Assembly: GCA_028873515.1 (NCBI GenBank) | Contig: JAGWIG010000003.1 | Location: forward strand, 1-64,000 | Length of the DNA stretch: 64,000 bases | Origin: Pseudomonadota bacterium | Lineage (GTDB): Bacteria; Pseudomonadota; Gammaproteobacteria; Burkholderiales; REEB80 | Reading direction: 5' to 3' | Shown: piece after piece, positions 25,420 through 35,412 of the stretch | Numbering within the stretch: position 1 is the first letter of the stretch | How the letters are laid out: each line of letters opens with the position of its first letter | The notes under the pieces: generated by a model | Told to the model about the DNA's origin: nothing | The model's input: the letters and a program-made list of their open reading frames with translations, nothing else | Database searches by the model: none | Program-made: the position numbers and the translations under genes

Positions 25420-25986
25420 TCAGGTTCGGGGTGGGCGTGAGGCTGTTTTGGGACGAAAAACTTTCATGACTGTTTCATCGGTTTCAATATAGGGCCCGCC
25501 GATTAAATCAATACAGTAAGGCACTGCGGCAAAGACCCCGTCAAGGGTTTCCTTGATGGCTTTTGGCTGTCCAGGTAGATTAAGGATGAGGGAGTGGCCC
25601 CGGGTAACCCCTACCTGGCGAGAGAGAATGGCTGTAGGAACATATTTCAGGCTGACTGCACGCATAAGCTCTCCAAACCCTGGTAACTCACGATCAGCCA
25701 CATCTTTTGTAGCTTCGGGAGTGACGTCTCGGGGAGCAGGCCCAGTTCCTCCAGTAGTGAGCACAAGACAGCATCCTTGTTTGTCTACCAAATCAATAAG
25801 GGTTCTGGCTATAGTTTCCCTTTCATCAGGAACAATTTTTTCGTGTGCTTTCCATGGATTGATCAATACAGGTTCAAGCCATCTGCGAAGGGCTGGGATT
25901 CCTTCATCCGTATAGATACCACTCGAGGCTCGATCGCTTATGGATACGATTCCAATGTGGATCGCTTCAGCTCCCGGATCAGTCAT
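25420..25986 (-). CDS. mogA: Molybdopterin adenylyltransferase MogA
   Basis: A 188-residue MoaB/MogA-fold protein: IHIGIVSISDRASSGIYTDEG, the TTGGTGPAPRDVTPEAT motif, and GHSLILNLPGQPKAIKE. MogA adenylylates molybdopterin before molybdenum insertion in the cytoplasm. ATG 25986 is preferred because GGAAGG lies just upstream and the frame overlaps the darP stop by eight bases; an in-frame ATG at 26007 is less likely. Confidence 0.92.
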   Translation of the reverse strand: MTDPGAEAIHIGIVSISDRASSGIYTDEGIPALRRWLEPVLINPWKAHEKIVPDERETIARTLIDLVDKQGCCLVLTTGGTGPAPRDVTPEATKDVADRELPGFGELMRAVSLKYVPTAILSRQVGVTRGHSLILNLPGQPKAIKETLDGVFAAVPYCIDLIGGPYIETDETVMKVFRPKTASRPPRT

Positions 25987-26485
25987 TTTCCTTCCTTTCA
26001 GTTTCATATTTCATAATGACATCGCGAATAAAACGGAATAGCAAACGGCTATTCTTTGGAGGTTTATTATTAAGGACTTCCTGACGGCTATTTCTTATCA
26101 GGGTGCGCAACTCCTGGATGTTGGCAAAAGGATAGGACTGAATAAAGCTGTTAATTGACTCAACTTCATTGATAAGCCTATTCCGCCAATGTTCAATCCT
26201 ATGCAAACGGGCTGTTTCTGTCTGGTTTTCTCCTGACCAGGCAGCTAGTTTTTCACGTAACGGGGCGACATCAACCTGTCGCATTAGTTTTCCTATAAAT
26301 TGAAGTTGCCTGCGTTTTGCTTCGTGAGACATGTTTCGTGCAGCAGTTACAGCATCATGCAATGTTTCGGGTAATTCAAGCTGAACAAGACGTGATGGAG
26401 ATAATTCGACAAGAACTTCCCCTGTTTCCTGAAGGGCTTTCATTGATTTTTTAAGTTGCGTTTTGCTTGTTTGCACATCAGGCAT
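25979..26485 (-). CDS. darP: Ribosome-associated protein DarP (YjgA, DUF615)
   Basis: A 168-residue DUF615 protein with the family core: SKTQLKKSMKALQETGEVLV, the L/P-rich segment LVQLELPETLHDAV, and KRRQLQFIGKLMR. DarP binds the maturing 50S subunit. It is divergent from pmbA, a pairing that is very common in proteobacteria, and translationally coupled to mogA downstream. Confidence 0.92.
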   Translation of the reverse strand: MPDVQTSKTQLKKSMKALQETGEVLVELSPSRLVQLELPETLHDAVTAARNMSHEAKRRQLQFIGKLMRQVDVAPLREKLAAWSGENQTETARLHRIEHWRNRLINEVESINSFIQSYPFANIQELRTLIRNSRQEVLNNKPPKNSRLLFRFIRDVIMKYETERKEND

Positions 26486-26650
26486 GGGATAGGTTATCGA
26501 GATAAAGATGTTATTTTAGCCTTCTGTGCCCAAAGACTCCAATACCAATACAAGAAAATTGATCGGGAAGTTAAAGTAGTTTCCACGGCAAATATACAGC
26601 TGAAATTGAGATGTGGAAGCTGTTCCAGAAAGGGAAGTAAGAAAGGTTGC

Positions 26651-26732
26651 AGCAGGCAATGCCTGCTAGATTTGCCATCGACATCCTTGATCTGGATATT
26701 TTGAGCAAATACTGCTCGTGACCCGGTATAAT
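26651..26732 (+). promoter_or_regulatory. Palindrome and -10 box upstream of pmbA
   Basis: AGCAGGCA (26651-26658) and TGCCTGCT (26660-26667) form a 17-base palindrome. A perfect TATAAT lies at 26727-26732, 35 bases before the pmbA GTG. No good -35 at 16-18 bases is present, so the promoter call is tentative. The palindrome may be an operator for darP or pmbA. Confidence 0.35.
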
Positions 26733-26766
26733 GAAGGCATGATTCAGAAGATAAATTGAGGATATT

Positions 26767-28107
26767 GTGGCAGATACTGGATTTACTTACAGCTATGAGC
26801 AATTGTCGGAACTGACTTCAAGTGTGCTTGATCTTGCGAGAAAGGCAGGAGCTTCAGATGCCGAAGCTGATGTTTCGGAGGGGTTTGGTCAAACAATCAG
26901 TGTACGATTGGGCGAAGTCGAGACAATAGAATATAACCGGGACAAAGGCTTGAATGTCACCGTGTATTTTGGTCAGCGCCGTGGCCATGCAAGCACTTCA
27001 GATCTAACCTTGAATGCATTGAGGGAAACTGTTGCTGCGGCATGCGCCATTGCTAAGCATACGGCTGTTGATGATTGTGCTGGGCTTGCTGAAGCAGGTT
27101 TGCTCGCTCATGACTGGCCTGATCTGGATCTTTACCATCCATGGAGAATTACTGTGGAAGAGGCAACAGAACTAGCCCGTCAGTGTGAGCGTGCTGCGCT
27201 GGATATAGATCCTGCTCTTTCCAATTCGGAGGGTGCCGGTGTTTCTTCTGTGGAATCACAGTTTGTATACGGAAATACACATGGATTTCTAGGTGGATAT
27301 CCCAGTTCACGCCATGATCTGAGCTGTGCAGTCATTGCGGAATCCCCTGCTGGTATGCAACGTGACTATTGGTACGACTCTTCACGAAATCCGGATTCAC
27401 TTTCTGATGTTCATGAAATTGGACGAAAAGCAGGACAGCGCACCATAAGGCGGCTAAATGCCAGAAGGTTGAAGACTATTCGGGTTCCTGTCCTGTTTGA
27501 AGCTCCAGTAGCCTGTGGCCTTATTGGTCATTTGGTGGGTGCGGCTTCTGGCAGTGCACTGTACAGGCGGTCATCTTTCTTGCTTGATGGGTTGGGAGAT
27601 AAGATTTTTCCGGACTGGATGGTGATCAATGAAGATCCTTATCTTCTGCAGGGTCAGGCGAGTGCACCTTTTGATAATGAAGGGGTGAAAACTATTCCGC
27701 GTCGATTTATAGATAGAGGTATATTGGCTGGATATTTTCTTGGAAGCTATTCGGCCCGTAAGCTGGGAATGCAGACAACAGGTAATGCTGGAGGAAACCA
27801 TAATCTTATCGTTGAGAGTACTGGACAGTCTTTTGATGAACTGGTCTCACAGATGGGTCGGGGTCTGCTTGTTACGGAGCTTTTGGGACATGGTGTCAAT
27901 ATGGTTACGGGAGATTATTCCAGAGGGGCTGCAGGATTTTGGGTTGAAAATGGGAAAATCTGTTATCCCGTTGAAGAAATTACGATTGCAGGTAACTTGA
28001 AAGAGATGTTTTTGCATATCGGTGCTGTCGCAACTGATCGTCATGTCGGGGGTTCACGCCAATGTGGCTCAATACTTATTGATGAGATGACGGTTGCAGG
28101 TTCTTGA
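26767..28107 (+). CDS. pmbA: Metalloprotease-related protein PmbA/TldE
   Basis: A 446-residue member of the TldD/PmbA family, starting with GTG 26767 after a GAGG site. Typical segments are RLGEVETIEYNRDKGLNVTVYFGQRRGHAS, VLFEAPVACGLIGHLVGA and the C-terminal GAVATDRHVGGSRQCGSILID. PmbA pairs with TldD to form a protease that matures small peptides and degrades antitoxins. TldE subunits lack the zinc site found in TldD. tldD is not in the window. Confidence 0.94.
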   Translation: MADTGFTYSYEQLSELTSSVLDLARKAGASDAEADVSEGFGQTISVRLGEVETIEYNRDKGLNVTVYFGQRRGHASTSDLTLNALRETVAAACAIAKHTAVDDCAGLAEAGLLAHDWPDLDLYHPWRITVEEATELARQCERAALDIDPALSNSEGAGVSSVESQFVYGNTHGFLGGYPSSRHDLSCAVIAESPAGMQRDYWYDSSRNPDSLSDVHEIGRKAGQRTIRRLNARRLKTIRVPVLFEAPVACGLIGHLVGAASGSALYRRSSFLLDGLGDKIFPDWMVINEDPYLLQGQASAPFDNEGVKTIPRRFIDRGILAGYFLGSYSARKLGMQTTGNAGGNHNLIVESTGQSFDELVSQMGRGLLVTELLGHGVNMVTGDYSRGAAGFWVENGKICYPVEEITIAGNLKEMFLHIGAVATDRHVGGSRQCGSILIDEMTVAGS

Positions 28108-28208
28108 ATTGGGTTCTAGCCAGTATTTTTGGATAAACCCTTGTGAATATTGGCTCCAGATAGTTAAGGGCAGTGTTCTTTCAACGCCTTGTTTTGCCGG
28201 AGGTTGTA

Positions 28209-28655
28209 ATGAAATGCCCCTTTTGTGGTGCTGCGGATACACAGGTGGTCGATTCAAGAGTCAGTGAAATAGGAGATAGCGTACGTCGCAGACGCCGCTG
28301 TTCTGATTGCGGCAAGCGATTTACAACGTTTGAAACCGCTGATTTGCGTATGCCACAGGTTATTAAGCAAAATGGTATCCGTGAAGAATTTGAGCGAAGT
28401 AAACTGCATAGCAGTTTTCTTAAAGCCTTGCATAAACGGCCTGTTGCTGCGGTTAAAGTAGATGATGCCATAGATGTGATCATGCAAAAAATCCTGGCCA
28501 GAGGAGAACGGGAAATTCCTTCACGTCAGATTGGCGAGATGGTTATGGAAGAATTGCATAAGCTTGATAAGATTGGTTATATAAGGTTTGCATCAGTTTA
28601 TCGAAGTTTTCAGGATGTTGAGGATTTTCGTGATGTAATCCGGGATCTGGAATGA
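28209..28655 (+). CDS. nrdR: Transcriptional repressor NrdR
   Basis: A 148-residue protein with the zinc ribbon [17 protein letters not shown] and [15 protein letters not shown], followed by an ATP-cone. NrdR senses nucleotides and represses ribonucleotide reductase genes. ATG 28209 gives the invariant family start; the longer frame from 28173 is not needed. It overlaps ribD by four bases, the common nrdR-ribD order. Confidence 0.95.
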   Translation: MKCPFCGAADTQVVDSRVSEIGDSVRRRRRCSDCGKRFTTFETADLRMPQVIKQNGIREEFERSKLHSSFLKALHKRPVAAVKVDDAIDVIMQKILARGEREIPSRQIGEMVMEELHKLDKIGYIRFASVYRSFQDVEDFRDVIRDLE

Positions 28656-29767
28656 ACGAAGACATGAACTGGATGTTTCGAGCCCTCGCTTTGGCCGAGC
28701 ATGGCTTATATTCTACGACTCCTAATCCTCGTGTAGGTTGTGTCCTAGTAAAGGAAGGAATATGTGTTGGCGAAGGTTTTCATCTTCGTGCCGGACAGCC
28801 GCATGCCGAAGTAATGGCTTTAAGTGCGGCAGGCGAAGCGGCACGGGGCGCTACCGCCTACGTGACTCTTGAACCCTGTTCACATTTCGGCCGTACTCCA
28901 CCGTGTTCGGATGCATTGATCAATGCAGGCGTGATTAGGGTTGTTGTTGCCATGCGGGATCCAAACCCCCTTGTTTCTGGAGGAGGCATCAAACGTCTTG
29001 AAGCTGCGGGAATTAAAGTAGATTGCGGAGTGTTGGCAGAGAAGGCGGGGGCCCTGAATATTGGATTTGTCTGGCGACATCAGTTGGGGCGGCCATTTAT
29101 AAGGAGCAAGATTGGAGCAACTCTTGATGGGAAAACAGCTGTGTCAAATGGGGAGAGCCGCTGGATTACGGGAGAGGATGCGAGGATTGATGTACATAGA
29201 TGGCGTGCCCGATCCTGTGCGGTTCTGACGGGTATTGGCACCATACTTGAAGATAATCCGGAATTGACAGTCAGGCATGTGCCCACAACCCGTCAACCGT
29301 TACGAATAGTTGTGGATTCATCACTCAGGTTTCAGCCTGATCACAAGATGGCGTGTAGCGGGACACATGTTGTGACGCTCAATGAGAATATTGCTCTGCA
29401 TAAGCGGTTTGAAGACAGGGGTGTGATCATTAGTGTCGTTGAATCCAGATCTGGACAGGTCAGCCTGGATGCACTTATGGCCTTGATGGCCCGGATGGAA
29501 TTGAACGAAGTGCTGTTAGAAGCTGGACCAACATTAAATGGCGCATTACTTGATTCGGGATTCATTGATGAACTGATAATCTATTTTGCCCCGCTTATCC
29601 TGAAGGAACAGGCTAGGGGGATGTTTACAGGCAGGCCTGTTGTTCAGCTTGATCAGGCTGAAGCATTCAGATTTGTAAATACTACCTATATGGGTGAAGA
29701 TCTGCGGGTTATTGCCCGCCGCCAATATTCAGAATTGTTGCAGGAGTCAGGATGTTTACCGGTTTGA
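28652..29767 (+). CDS. ribD: Riboflavin biosynthesis deaminase/reductase RibD
   Basis: A 371-residue bifunctional enzyme. The N-terminal deaminase has the zinc residues HAE (QPHAEVMAL) and [16 protein letters not shown]; the C-terminal reductase begins near [20 protein letters not shown]. It performs the second and third steps from GTP to riboflavin. It lies between nrdR (4-base overlap) and ribE (16-base overlap), in one long operon. Confidence 0.96.
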   Translation: MNEDMNWMFRALALAEHGLYSTTPNPRVGCVLVKEGICVGEGFHLRAGQPHAEVMALSAAGEAARGATAYVTLEPCSHFGRTPPCSDALINAGVIRVVVAMRDPNPLVSGGGIKRLEAAGIKVDCGVLAEKAGALNIGFVWRHQLGRPFIRSKIGATLDGKTAVSNGESRWITGEDARIDVHRWRARSCAVLTGIGTILEDNPELTVRHVPTTRQPLRIVVDSSLRFQPDHKMACSGTHVVTLNENIALHKRFEDRGVIISVVESRSGQVSLDALMALMARMELNEVLLEAGPTLNGALLDSGFIDELIIYFAPLILKEQARGMFTGRPVVQLDQAEAFRFVNTTYMGEDLRVIARRQYSELLQESGCLPV

Positions 29768-30357
29768 TCGAGACACAGGGAAAAATTGTCAGTGTTACCC
29801 GTTTGGCCAGTGGTGTCAGGGTGCGAATTGAAACAGAAGGTCTGCCATTGGAAGAAGTCACTGTTGGAGATTCAATATCGGTGAATGGAGTCTGTTTAAC
29901 TGTAGTTGCCGTGGATCAGTCAGGGTTTGAAATGGACGTTTCGGAAGAGACTCTCTCCTGCAGCTACGGGCTGGATCGTTTTTCATCGGTCAACCTTGAA
30001 CGTTCCTTGCTTTTGGGCAGCAAGCTGGGAGGGCATCTTGTATCAGGACATGTTGATGCGACAGGTTCAATTGTGGCTATTGAACCGCTAAACCCTACCT
30101 GTCTGTTCAGATTCCAGGTACCTGAGCGATTGCTCCCTTTTATTGCAGCCAAGGGATCGATTGCAGTCAATGGGATAAGTTTGACGGTTAATGAAGTGGA
30201 CTCGGAGCAATTCAGCGTAATGATTATTCCGCATACTCTGAAAATGACCAATCTTGGTCTGCTTGAGGTAGGAGATTTGATTAATATTGAAGTCGACATG
30301 CTTGCTCGTTATGTTGCCCGGGTTGCGCCTTTTATCCTGAAAGGAGAGTTACTGTGA
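29752..30357 (+). CDS. ribE: Riboflavin synthase alpha chain
   Basis: A 201-residue protein of two tandem lumazine-binding halves: [15 protein letters not shown] with [10 protein letters not shown] in the first, and GHVDATGSI with [12 protein letters not shown] in the second. It dismutates two lumazines into riboflavin. The start overlaps ribD and the stop overlaps ribBA (GTGA), indicating tight translational coupling. Confidence 0.96.
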   Translation: MFTGLIETQGKIVSVTRLASGVRVRIETEGLPLEEVTVGDSISVNGVCLTVVAVDQSGFEMDVSEETLSCSYGLDRFSSVNLERSLLLGSKLGGHLVSGHVDATGSIVAIEPLNPTCLFRFQVPERLLPFIAAKGSIAVNGISLTVNEVDSEQFSVMIIPHTLKMTNLGLLEVGDLINIEVDMLARYVARVAPFILKGELL

Positions 30358-31460
30358 AAGGGATCAGCCCGATTGAGGAAATCATAGGGGAAGTTCGTGC
30401 CGGACGCATGGTTATTCTTGTGGATGAGGCGGATAGGGAAAATGAAGGAGATTTGGTACTGGCAGCAGATTGCGTGACTCCAGGCCATATTAATTTCATG
30501 GCCCGTTATGGGCGAGGCCTGATTTGTCTCACCTTGACTGAAACCCGTTGCCGGCAACTGCATCTGCCATTGATGGTTACAAACAACCGAACGCCATATG
30601 GCACGAATTTTACCTTATCCATAGAAGCTTCGGAGGGGGTGACGACCGGCATTTCCGCTGCAGATCGGGCAAAAACCATACAGGCAGCGGTCAAGCCTGA
30701 TGCCAGGCCGGAAAACATTATCCAGCCAGGCCATATTTTTCCCCTGATGGCTCATAATGGTGGTGTGCTTGTTCGGGCTGGTCATACTGAAGCAGGCTGT
30801 GACATAGCCCAGCTTGCCGGATTGAGCCCCGCTTCAGTTATTTGCGAGATACTTAAGGATGATGGAGAAATGGCCCGTCTGCCAGATTTAATTGAATTTG
30901 GCAGGCTGCACGGTTTGAAGATAGGTACGATTGCCGATCTTATTCATTACCGGAGCCTTACGGAAACTCTTGTCGAACGGCGGGCAGTGCGCGATGTCAT
31001 GACACCCCAGGGGCCGTTCAAACTATATGCCTATCATGATAAACCGGCGAATGAAACCCATCTGGCACTTGTTCATGGAAATATTGATCCTGAGGAGGAT
31101 GTGCTGGTGCGAGTGCATGAGCCCCTGTCAGTGCTTGATTTCCTTGATGAAAGTATTGGAGGGCATACTTTTGGCTTGCAAGAATCTATGGCAAGGATTC
31201 AAGCTGAGAAAGCAGGGGTTCTTGTATTGTTGCGTCGCCATGAAAGTTCTGGTGATATTTTGACCCGCCTGTCTGGTTCCGGGGATATTCATTATGTTGA
31301 TCGCCAAATGGATTTGCGCCATTTCGGTATTGGAGCCCAGATTCTCAAAGATCTGAATGTGCATCGCATGCGTCTTTTGGCGCTGCCCCGCAAGATGCCT
31401 AATATGGCCGGTTTTGATCTTGTTGTGTCTGGGTTTGTTGAATCGGAAGGGGAAATATAA
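30354..31460 (+). CDS. ribBA: DHBP synthase with a degenerate GTP cyclohydrolase II-like domain (RibBA-like)
   Basis: A 368-residue protein starting with GTG 30354. Residues ~1-200 are a full 3,4-dihydroxy-2-butanone-4-phosphate synthase: [25 protein letters not shown], and [13 protein letters not shown]. The second half is placed like GTP cyclohydrolase II but lacks the zinc cysteines (the usual SECLTGDVFGSLRCDCG) and the EGRGIGL segment; it reads [12 protein letters not shown] and RRHESSGDI instead. Such RibBX-type fusions are known in proteobacteria, so a separate ribA is expected elsewhere in the genome. Confidence 0.93.
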   Translation: MKGISPIEEIIGEVRAGRMVILVDEADRENEGDLVLAADCVTPGHINFMARYGRGLICLTLTETRCRQLHLPLMVTNNRTPYGTNFTLSIEASEGVTTGISAADRAKTIQAAVKPDARPENIIQPGHIFPLMAHNGGVLVRAGHTEAGCDIAQLAGLSPASVICEILKDDGEMARLPDLIEFGRLHGLKIGTIADLIHYRSLTETLVERRAVRDVMTPQGPFKLYAYHDKPANETHLALVHGNIDPEEDVLVRVHEPLSVLDFLDESIGGHTFGLQESMARIQAEKAGVLVLLRRHESSGDILTRLSGSGDIHYVDRQMDLRHFGIGAQILKDLNVHRMRLLALPRKMPNMAGFDLVVSGFVESEGEI

Positions 31461-31942
31461 TGGGGGTTGGTGACAAAGCAGGCGGGTATCCAGATTTTAT
31501 GAATGGCAAGGATATGGATATTGGGATTGTCATGAGCCGTTTTAACCGTGAAATAAGCGAAGCAATTCTGGCTTCATGCAAGGCGGCACTTGGTGAACTG
31601 GGTGTTTTAGAAGATCATTGCAATCTTGAGACTGTTCCGGGTGCACTTGAAATACCGGTCATGCTTGATGCCATGGCCCGAATCGGACAATTTGATGCGC
31701 TTATTGCTATCGGTTCGGTTATAAGGGGTGAAACTTATCATTTTGAACTGGTATGTAATGAATCTGCACGTGGCATTTCCGAGATTGCACTGACTTACGG
31801 TATTCCGGTTGCCAATGCGGTTTTAACGACAGAAAACAGGAAACAGGCTGAAGCAAGAACCTGTGATAAAGGTCGCGATGCAGCATATGTTGCTATTGAA
31901 ATGGCTTCACGTCTTAAAGTTTACAAGGAGTTAGCAGAGTGA
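31460..31942 (+). CDS. ribH: Lumazine synthase RibH
   Basis: A 160-residue protein with the family features IGIVMSRFNREISEAIL, VPGALEIPVMLDAM, IAIGSVIRGETYHFELV and GIPVANAVLTTENRKQAEAR. It forms the icosahedral or pentameric complex that joins DHBP and the pyrimidine intermediate. The ATG overlaps the ribBA stop by one base, and nusB begins in its stop codon. Confidence 0.96.
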   Translation: MGVGDKAGGYPDFMNGKDMDIGIVMSRFNREISEAILASCKAALGELGVLEDHCNLETVPGALEIPVMLDAMARIGQFDALIAIGSVIRGETYHFELVCNESARGISEIALTYGIPVANAVLTTENRKQAEARTCDKGRDAAYVAIEMASRLKVYKELAE

Positions 31943-32388
31943 AGAGCAGTCGTCATAAAGCACGTGAATTGGCTCTGCGGGCGTTATACCAACAGCGTCT
32001 TTCTGGAAGTAATCCGAATGAGTTGATGGAAATGATTAAGACTGACCCGGAAGGTAAGAAGGCTGATGCCGGGTATTTTGAATCCCTGATCCGATCTATT
32101 GAAAAGAATGAGGCTGAACTTGAAAGGATGCTGGAATCATGCCTTGATCGTGAGATGTCTGTTGTGAGCCCAATTGAACGTGCAATACTGCTTATCGGGG
32201 CTGAAGAACTGCTTAACAATGCCCAGATACCATATAGAGTCGTGTTGAATGAAGCGATAGAACTTGCCAAACGATATGGTGGTACTGATGGGCATCGTTT
32301 TGTTAATGGTGTTCTGGATAAACTTGCCTTGTCTACACGATCAGTGGAAGTTGCTCATTGGAAAAAGGTTCAGGCCGAACGTCAATGA
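31939..32388 (+). CDS. nusB: Transcription antitermination factor NusB
   Basis: A 149-residue all-helical protein starting with GTG 31939 (overlap GTGA with ribH). The signature HKARELALRALYQQRLSG is at the N-terminus and VLNEAIELAKRYGGTDGHRFVNGVLDKLA at the C-terminus, shown here only as the family core. NusB binds boxA RNA with NusE during rRNA antitermination. The ribH-nusB-thiL-pgpA order is standard in proteobacteria. Confidence 0.95.
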   Translation: MKSSRHKARELALRALYQQRLSGSNPNELMEMIKTDPEGKKADAGYFESLIRSIEKNEAELERMLESCLDREMSVVSPIERAILLIGAEELLNNAQIPYRVVLNEAIELAKRYGGTDGHRFVNGVLDKLALSTRSVEVAHWKKVQAERQ

Positions 32389-33341
32389 CTCCGGAATTTG
32401 ATCTGATAAACAGGTATTTTACCAGACCGGCCAAGCATGCAATCCTCGGGATCGGTGATGATGCGGCACTTTTGCGTGTTTCATCAGGTACTGCGCTGGC
32501 TGTTTCTGTGGATACGCTTGTAAGCGGGCATCATTTCGAGATCTTTTCCGATGCACGTTCGATTGGTTATAAATCCCTGGCCGTTAATTTATCCGATATG
32601 GCTGCAATGGGAGCAGTACCCAGATGGGCAACGCTTGCCTTGACTTTGCCGATTATTGATTCAGGATGGCTTTCAGGTTTTGCTGAGGGGTTTTTTATGT
32701 TGGCTGACGAATCAGGCGTCGAACTGGTTGGGGGTGACACGACAGCCGGGCCTTTAGCTGTGACAGTCCAGGTTATGGGAGAAGTGTTACCTGAAATAGC
32801 ATTGCGCCGTGATGGGGCATTGCCAGGTGATGATATATGGGTCTCTGGAACGTTGGGTGATGCAGCGGCTGCATTGGCAATCCGTCAAGGCAGGTGTCGA
32901 CTTGAAGGCGCTCAGCGTCTCAAACTGGAGAGAAAGCTCGATTGGCCCCAGCCACGTTTGTTGTTGGGGTTGAAGTTACGTGGACTGGCCCATGCAGCCA
33001 TAGATATTTCTGATGGATTGCTAGCTGATGTAGGGCATATCGCTGAACGATCCTGCATTAAGGCAATTATAAATGTTGAACGATTGCCTCGTTCAACTGA
33101 GATTGATGCCCTGGGGGATGAGCAGTTGATTGAAGAATGTCAGCTATCTGGTGGAGATGATTATGAATTGTGTTTTGCGGCTTCGCCAGATTCCAGGGAT
33201 GAACTAGCCAGGCTTTCTGGTTCCCTAGGATTGATGCTAACCCTTATAGGTTCATTTGCGTCGGGAGAAGGTGTGGTGCTGATGAGAAATAATCAGGAGG
33301 TGAATCTGCCTGACTCACTGGGGTTCGACCACTTTGCCTAG
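32385..33341 (+). CDS. thiL: Thiamine-monophosphate kinase
   Basis: A 318-residue protein starting at ATG 32385, which overlaps the nusB stop (ATGA). Motifs: EFDLINRYFT at the start, GIGDDAALL, NLSDMAAMGAVPRWATLAL, VGGDTTAGPL, ISDGLLADVGHIAE and SGGDDYELCF. It phosphorylates thiamine monophosphate to the pyrophosphate cofactor. Confidence 0.95.
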   Translation: MTPEFDLINRYFTRPAKHAILGIGDDAALLRVSSGTALAVSVDTLVSGHHFEIFSDARSIGYKSLAVNLSDMAAMGAVPRWATLALTLPIIDSGWLSGFAEGFFMLADESGVELVGGDTTAGPLAVTVQVMGEVLPEIALRRDGALPGDDIWVSGTLGDAAAALAIRQGRCRLEGAQRLKLERKLDWPQPRLLLGLKLRGLAHAAIDISDGLLADVGHIAERSCIKAIINVERLPRSTEIDALGDEQLIEECQLSGGDDYELCFAASPDSRDELARLSGSLGLMLTLIGSFASGEGVVLMRNNQEVNLPDSLGFDHFA

Positions 33342-33828
33342 TGCTTCGTCCTCTTTTACAGGTCTTGTGAGAAAACCGACTGTTTTACTGGCTTCAGGAT
33401 TGGGGTTGGGTTTTATCCCCGTCGCACCGGGTACTTTCGGTACCCTTGAGGCTTTTCCCGTGTTCTGGTTGTTGCGGATGTATTTTACCTCATGGGCACT
33501 GTTTGGAATTATTGTTGTTCTTTATCTGGCTGGAATCTTTATTTGTGATCGGGCTTCAAGGCTTTCGGGAATCAAGGATCCGGCTTTTGTAATTTGGGAT
33601 GAAATAATCTGTTTCCTGTTGGTGCTTTTATGTTCTCCTGTTACCTGGTTCTGGCAGCTCTTGGCCTTTGCTCTTTTCAGGTTTTTCGATATTGTAAAAC
33701 CTGGCCCTATTGGCTATGTTGATAAAAAACTTGGCGGGGGCTTTGGAATAATGTTTGATGATTTCCTGGCATCAGTCGCGACCATACTGATTTTACAATT
33801 TCTGGCTGTTTTTATTGTCAGGATGTAA
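33334..33828 (+). CDS. pgpA: Phosphatidylglycerophosphatase A
   Basis: A 164-residue membrane protein: FIPVAPGTFGTLEAFP, then DEIICFLLVL, and a C-terminal RFFDIVKPGPIGYVDKKLGGG with FDDFLASV. It removes phosphate from phosphatidylglycerophosphate in the inner membrane. The start is uncertain: TTG 33334 overlaps the thiL stop and has GGGG upstream, while an in-frame GTG lies near 33367. Confidence 0.92.
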   Translation: MPSASSSFTGLVRKPTVLLASGLGLGFIPVAPGTFGTLEAFPVFWLLRMYFTSWALFGIIVVLYLAGIFICDRASRLSGIKDPAFVIWDEIICFLLVLLCSPVTWFWQLLAFALFRFFDIVKPGPIGYVDKKLGGGFGIMFDDFLASVATILILQFLAVFIVRM

Positions 33829-33839
33829 CAGGACAAGCA

Positions 33840-34322
33840 ATGGATACCCTGATAGCGCTTGTAGCAGAAGTGGGTAGAACCCTGCGTGGACAGAGAATGA
33901 TGCTGGCTTGTGCAGAGTCCTGTACTGGCGGACTTGTCTGTGCCACATTGACGCAACTTCCTGGAAGTTCCGAATGGTTTGATAGCGGCTATATCACCTA
34001 CAGTAATGAGGCAAAAATTCATATGCTCGGGGTAAATAAGCATTCGCTTGAAACATTTGGGCCTGTGAGTGAGGAGGTTGTTCGTCAGATGGCAGAAGGA
34101 GCTGTACGCCAAAGCCATGTCCAGGCAGGTCTTGCAGTCAGTGGAATTGCGGGCCCGGGTGGAGGCACACCAGAGAATCCTGTAGGAACGATCTGGTTTG
34201 CCTGGCATCTTGCAAATGGAAAGACCCGGAGTAAAGTAGAACGAATCGGGGGATCCCGTATTGATGTACAGAAAGGCGCTGTAATCATTGCGCTCCAAGG
34301 GTTGATTGATATCTTATCCTGA
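33840..34322 (+). CDS. pncC: Nicotinamide-nucleotide amidase (CinA C-terminal domain, PncC)
   Basis: A 160-residue stand-alone CinA C-terminal domain: LACAESCTGGLVCATLTQLPG, YITYSNEAKIHMLGV and AVSGIAGPGGGTPENPVGTIWFAW. It deamidates NMN for recycling. It lies 11 bases after pgpA and 43 bases before recA, the common cinA-recA linkage. Confidence 0.94.
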   Translation: MDTLIALVAEVGRTLRGQRMMLACAESCTGGLVCATLTQLPGSSEWFDSGYITYSNEAKIHMLGVNKHSLETFGPVSEEVVRQMAEGAVRQSHVQAGLAVSGIAGPGGGTPENPVGTIWFAWHLANGKTRSKVERIGGSRIDVQKGAVIIALQGLIDILS

Positions 34323-34365
34323 GCCTTGTTTTGTGCTATAAACAGTAACTTACTTGGAGTAAGAC

Positions 34366-35412
34366 ATGGAAGAGAGCAAAAGTAAAGCCCTGGCGGCAGC
34401 TTTGTCGCAGATTGAAAAACAGTTTGGTAAAGGCTCGATAATGCGCCTTGGAGACAAGGGGGTCATGCCTGACATAGATGTGGTGTCGACAGGATCGCTG
34501 GGTCTTGATATGGCGTTGGGGGTTGGGGGTTTGCCACGAGGTCGTGTTGTGGAAATTTATGGTCCGGAATCTTCTGGAAAGACAACTTTGACGCTTCAGG
34601 CCATAGCAGAAATGCAAAAATTAGGCGGTACAGCAGCCTTTATTGATGCCGAGCACGCACTGGATCCGCAGTATGCCCAGAAACTGGGGGTCAACGTTTC
34701 TGAATTGCTGATCTCCCAGCCCGATACGGGTGAACAGGCACTTGAAATTGCGGATATGCTTGTTCGTTCCGGTTCAGTTGATATAGTGGTGGTTGATTCC
34801 GTTGCGGCACTGGTGCCAAGGGCTGAAATTGAAGGCGAAATGGGCGACTCTCATATGGGTTTGCATGCCCGGCTAATGTCTCAGGCGCTAAGAAAATTAA
34901 CTGCAAATATCAAGCGTACCAATACCTTGGTGATTTTTATCAATCAGATTAGGATGAAGATTGGCATCATGTTTGGGAGCCCGGAAACAACGACCGGGGG
35001 TAATGCACTTAAGTTCTATGCATCTGTACGTCTGGATATCCGTCGAATCGGAACCATCAAGAAAGGTGATGATGCCATAGGTTCTGAAACCCGTGTCAAG
35101 GTTGTCAAGAACAAGGTTAGCCCCCCATTTCGCCAGGCTGAATTCGATATTTTTTATGGCGCAGGAATTTCACGTGAAGGAGAGATTATCGAATTGGGAG
35201 TCCAGCAGAAATTAATAGAAAAATCAGGTGCATGGTATAGCTACAAAGGTAATAAGATAGGCCAGGGAAAAGATAATACACGAGATTTTCTGAAGGAACA
35301 TAAAGAAATGGCGCAGGAAATTGAGCAATGTATCCGGGATAACCTGGGGATGGGCAAGATCGAGTCTGTTGCGATGCCTGAGGAATCTTCACAACCGGTC
35401 TATGAGGAATAA
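34366..35412 (+). CDS. recA: Recombinase RecA
   Basis: A 348-residue RecA with [16 protein letters not shown], the Walker [20 protein letters not shown], and the L2 loop region [26 protein letters not shown] precedes the ATG. It carries out strand exchange and triggers LexA cleavage. No clean LexA box is visible upstream: TGT (34332) and ACA (34344) are separated by only seven bases, so control may come from the preceding operon. recX overlaps its end. Confidence 0.98.
   Translation: MEESKSKALAAALSQIEKQFGKGSIMRLGDKGVMPDIDVVSTGSLGLDMALGVGGLPRGRVVEIYGPESSGKTTLTLQAIAEMQKLGGTAAFIDAEHALDPQYAQKLGVNVSELLISQPDTGEQALEIADMLVRSGSVDIVVVDSVAALVPRAEIEGEMGDSHMGLHARLMSQALRKLTANIKRTNTLVIFINQIRMKIGIMFGSPETTTGGNALKFYASVRLDIRRIGTIKKGDDAIGSETRVKVVKNKVSPPFRQAEFDIFYGAGISREGEIIELGVQQKLIEKSGAWYSYKGNKIGQGKDNTRDFLKEHKEMAQEIEQCIRDNLGMGKIESVAMPEESSQPVYEE

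Noticed and set aside
28140-28208. FMN riboswitch ahead of the riboflavin genes
   Set aside because: nrdR and the rib genes overlap tightly, and the short leader shows none of the conserved RFN element.
34321-34365. LexA (SOS) box upstream of recA
   Set aside because: The only candidate has TGT and ACA separated by seven bases, which does not fit the CTGT-N8-ACAG pattern.
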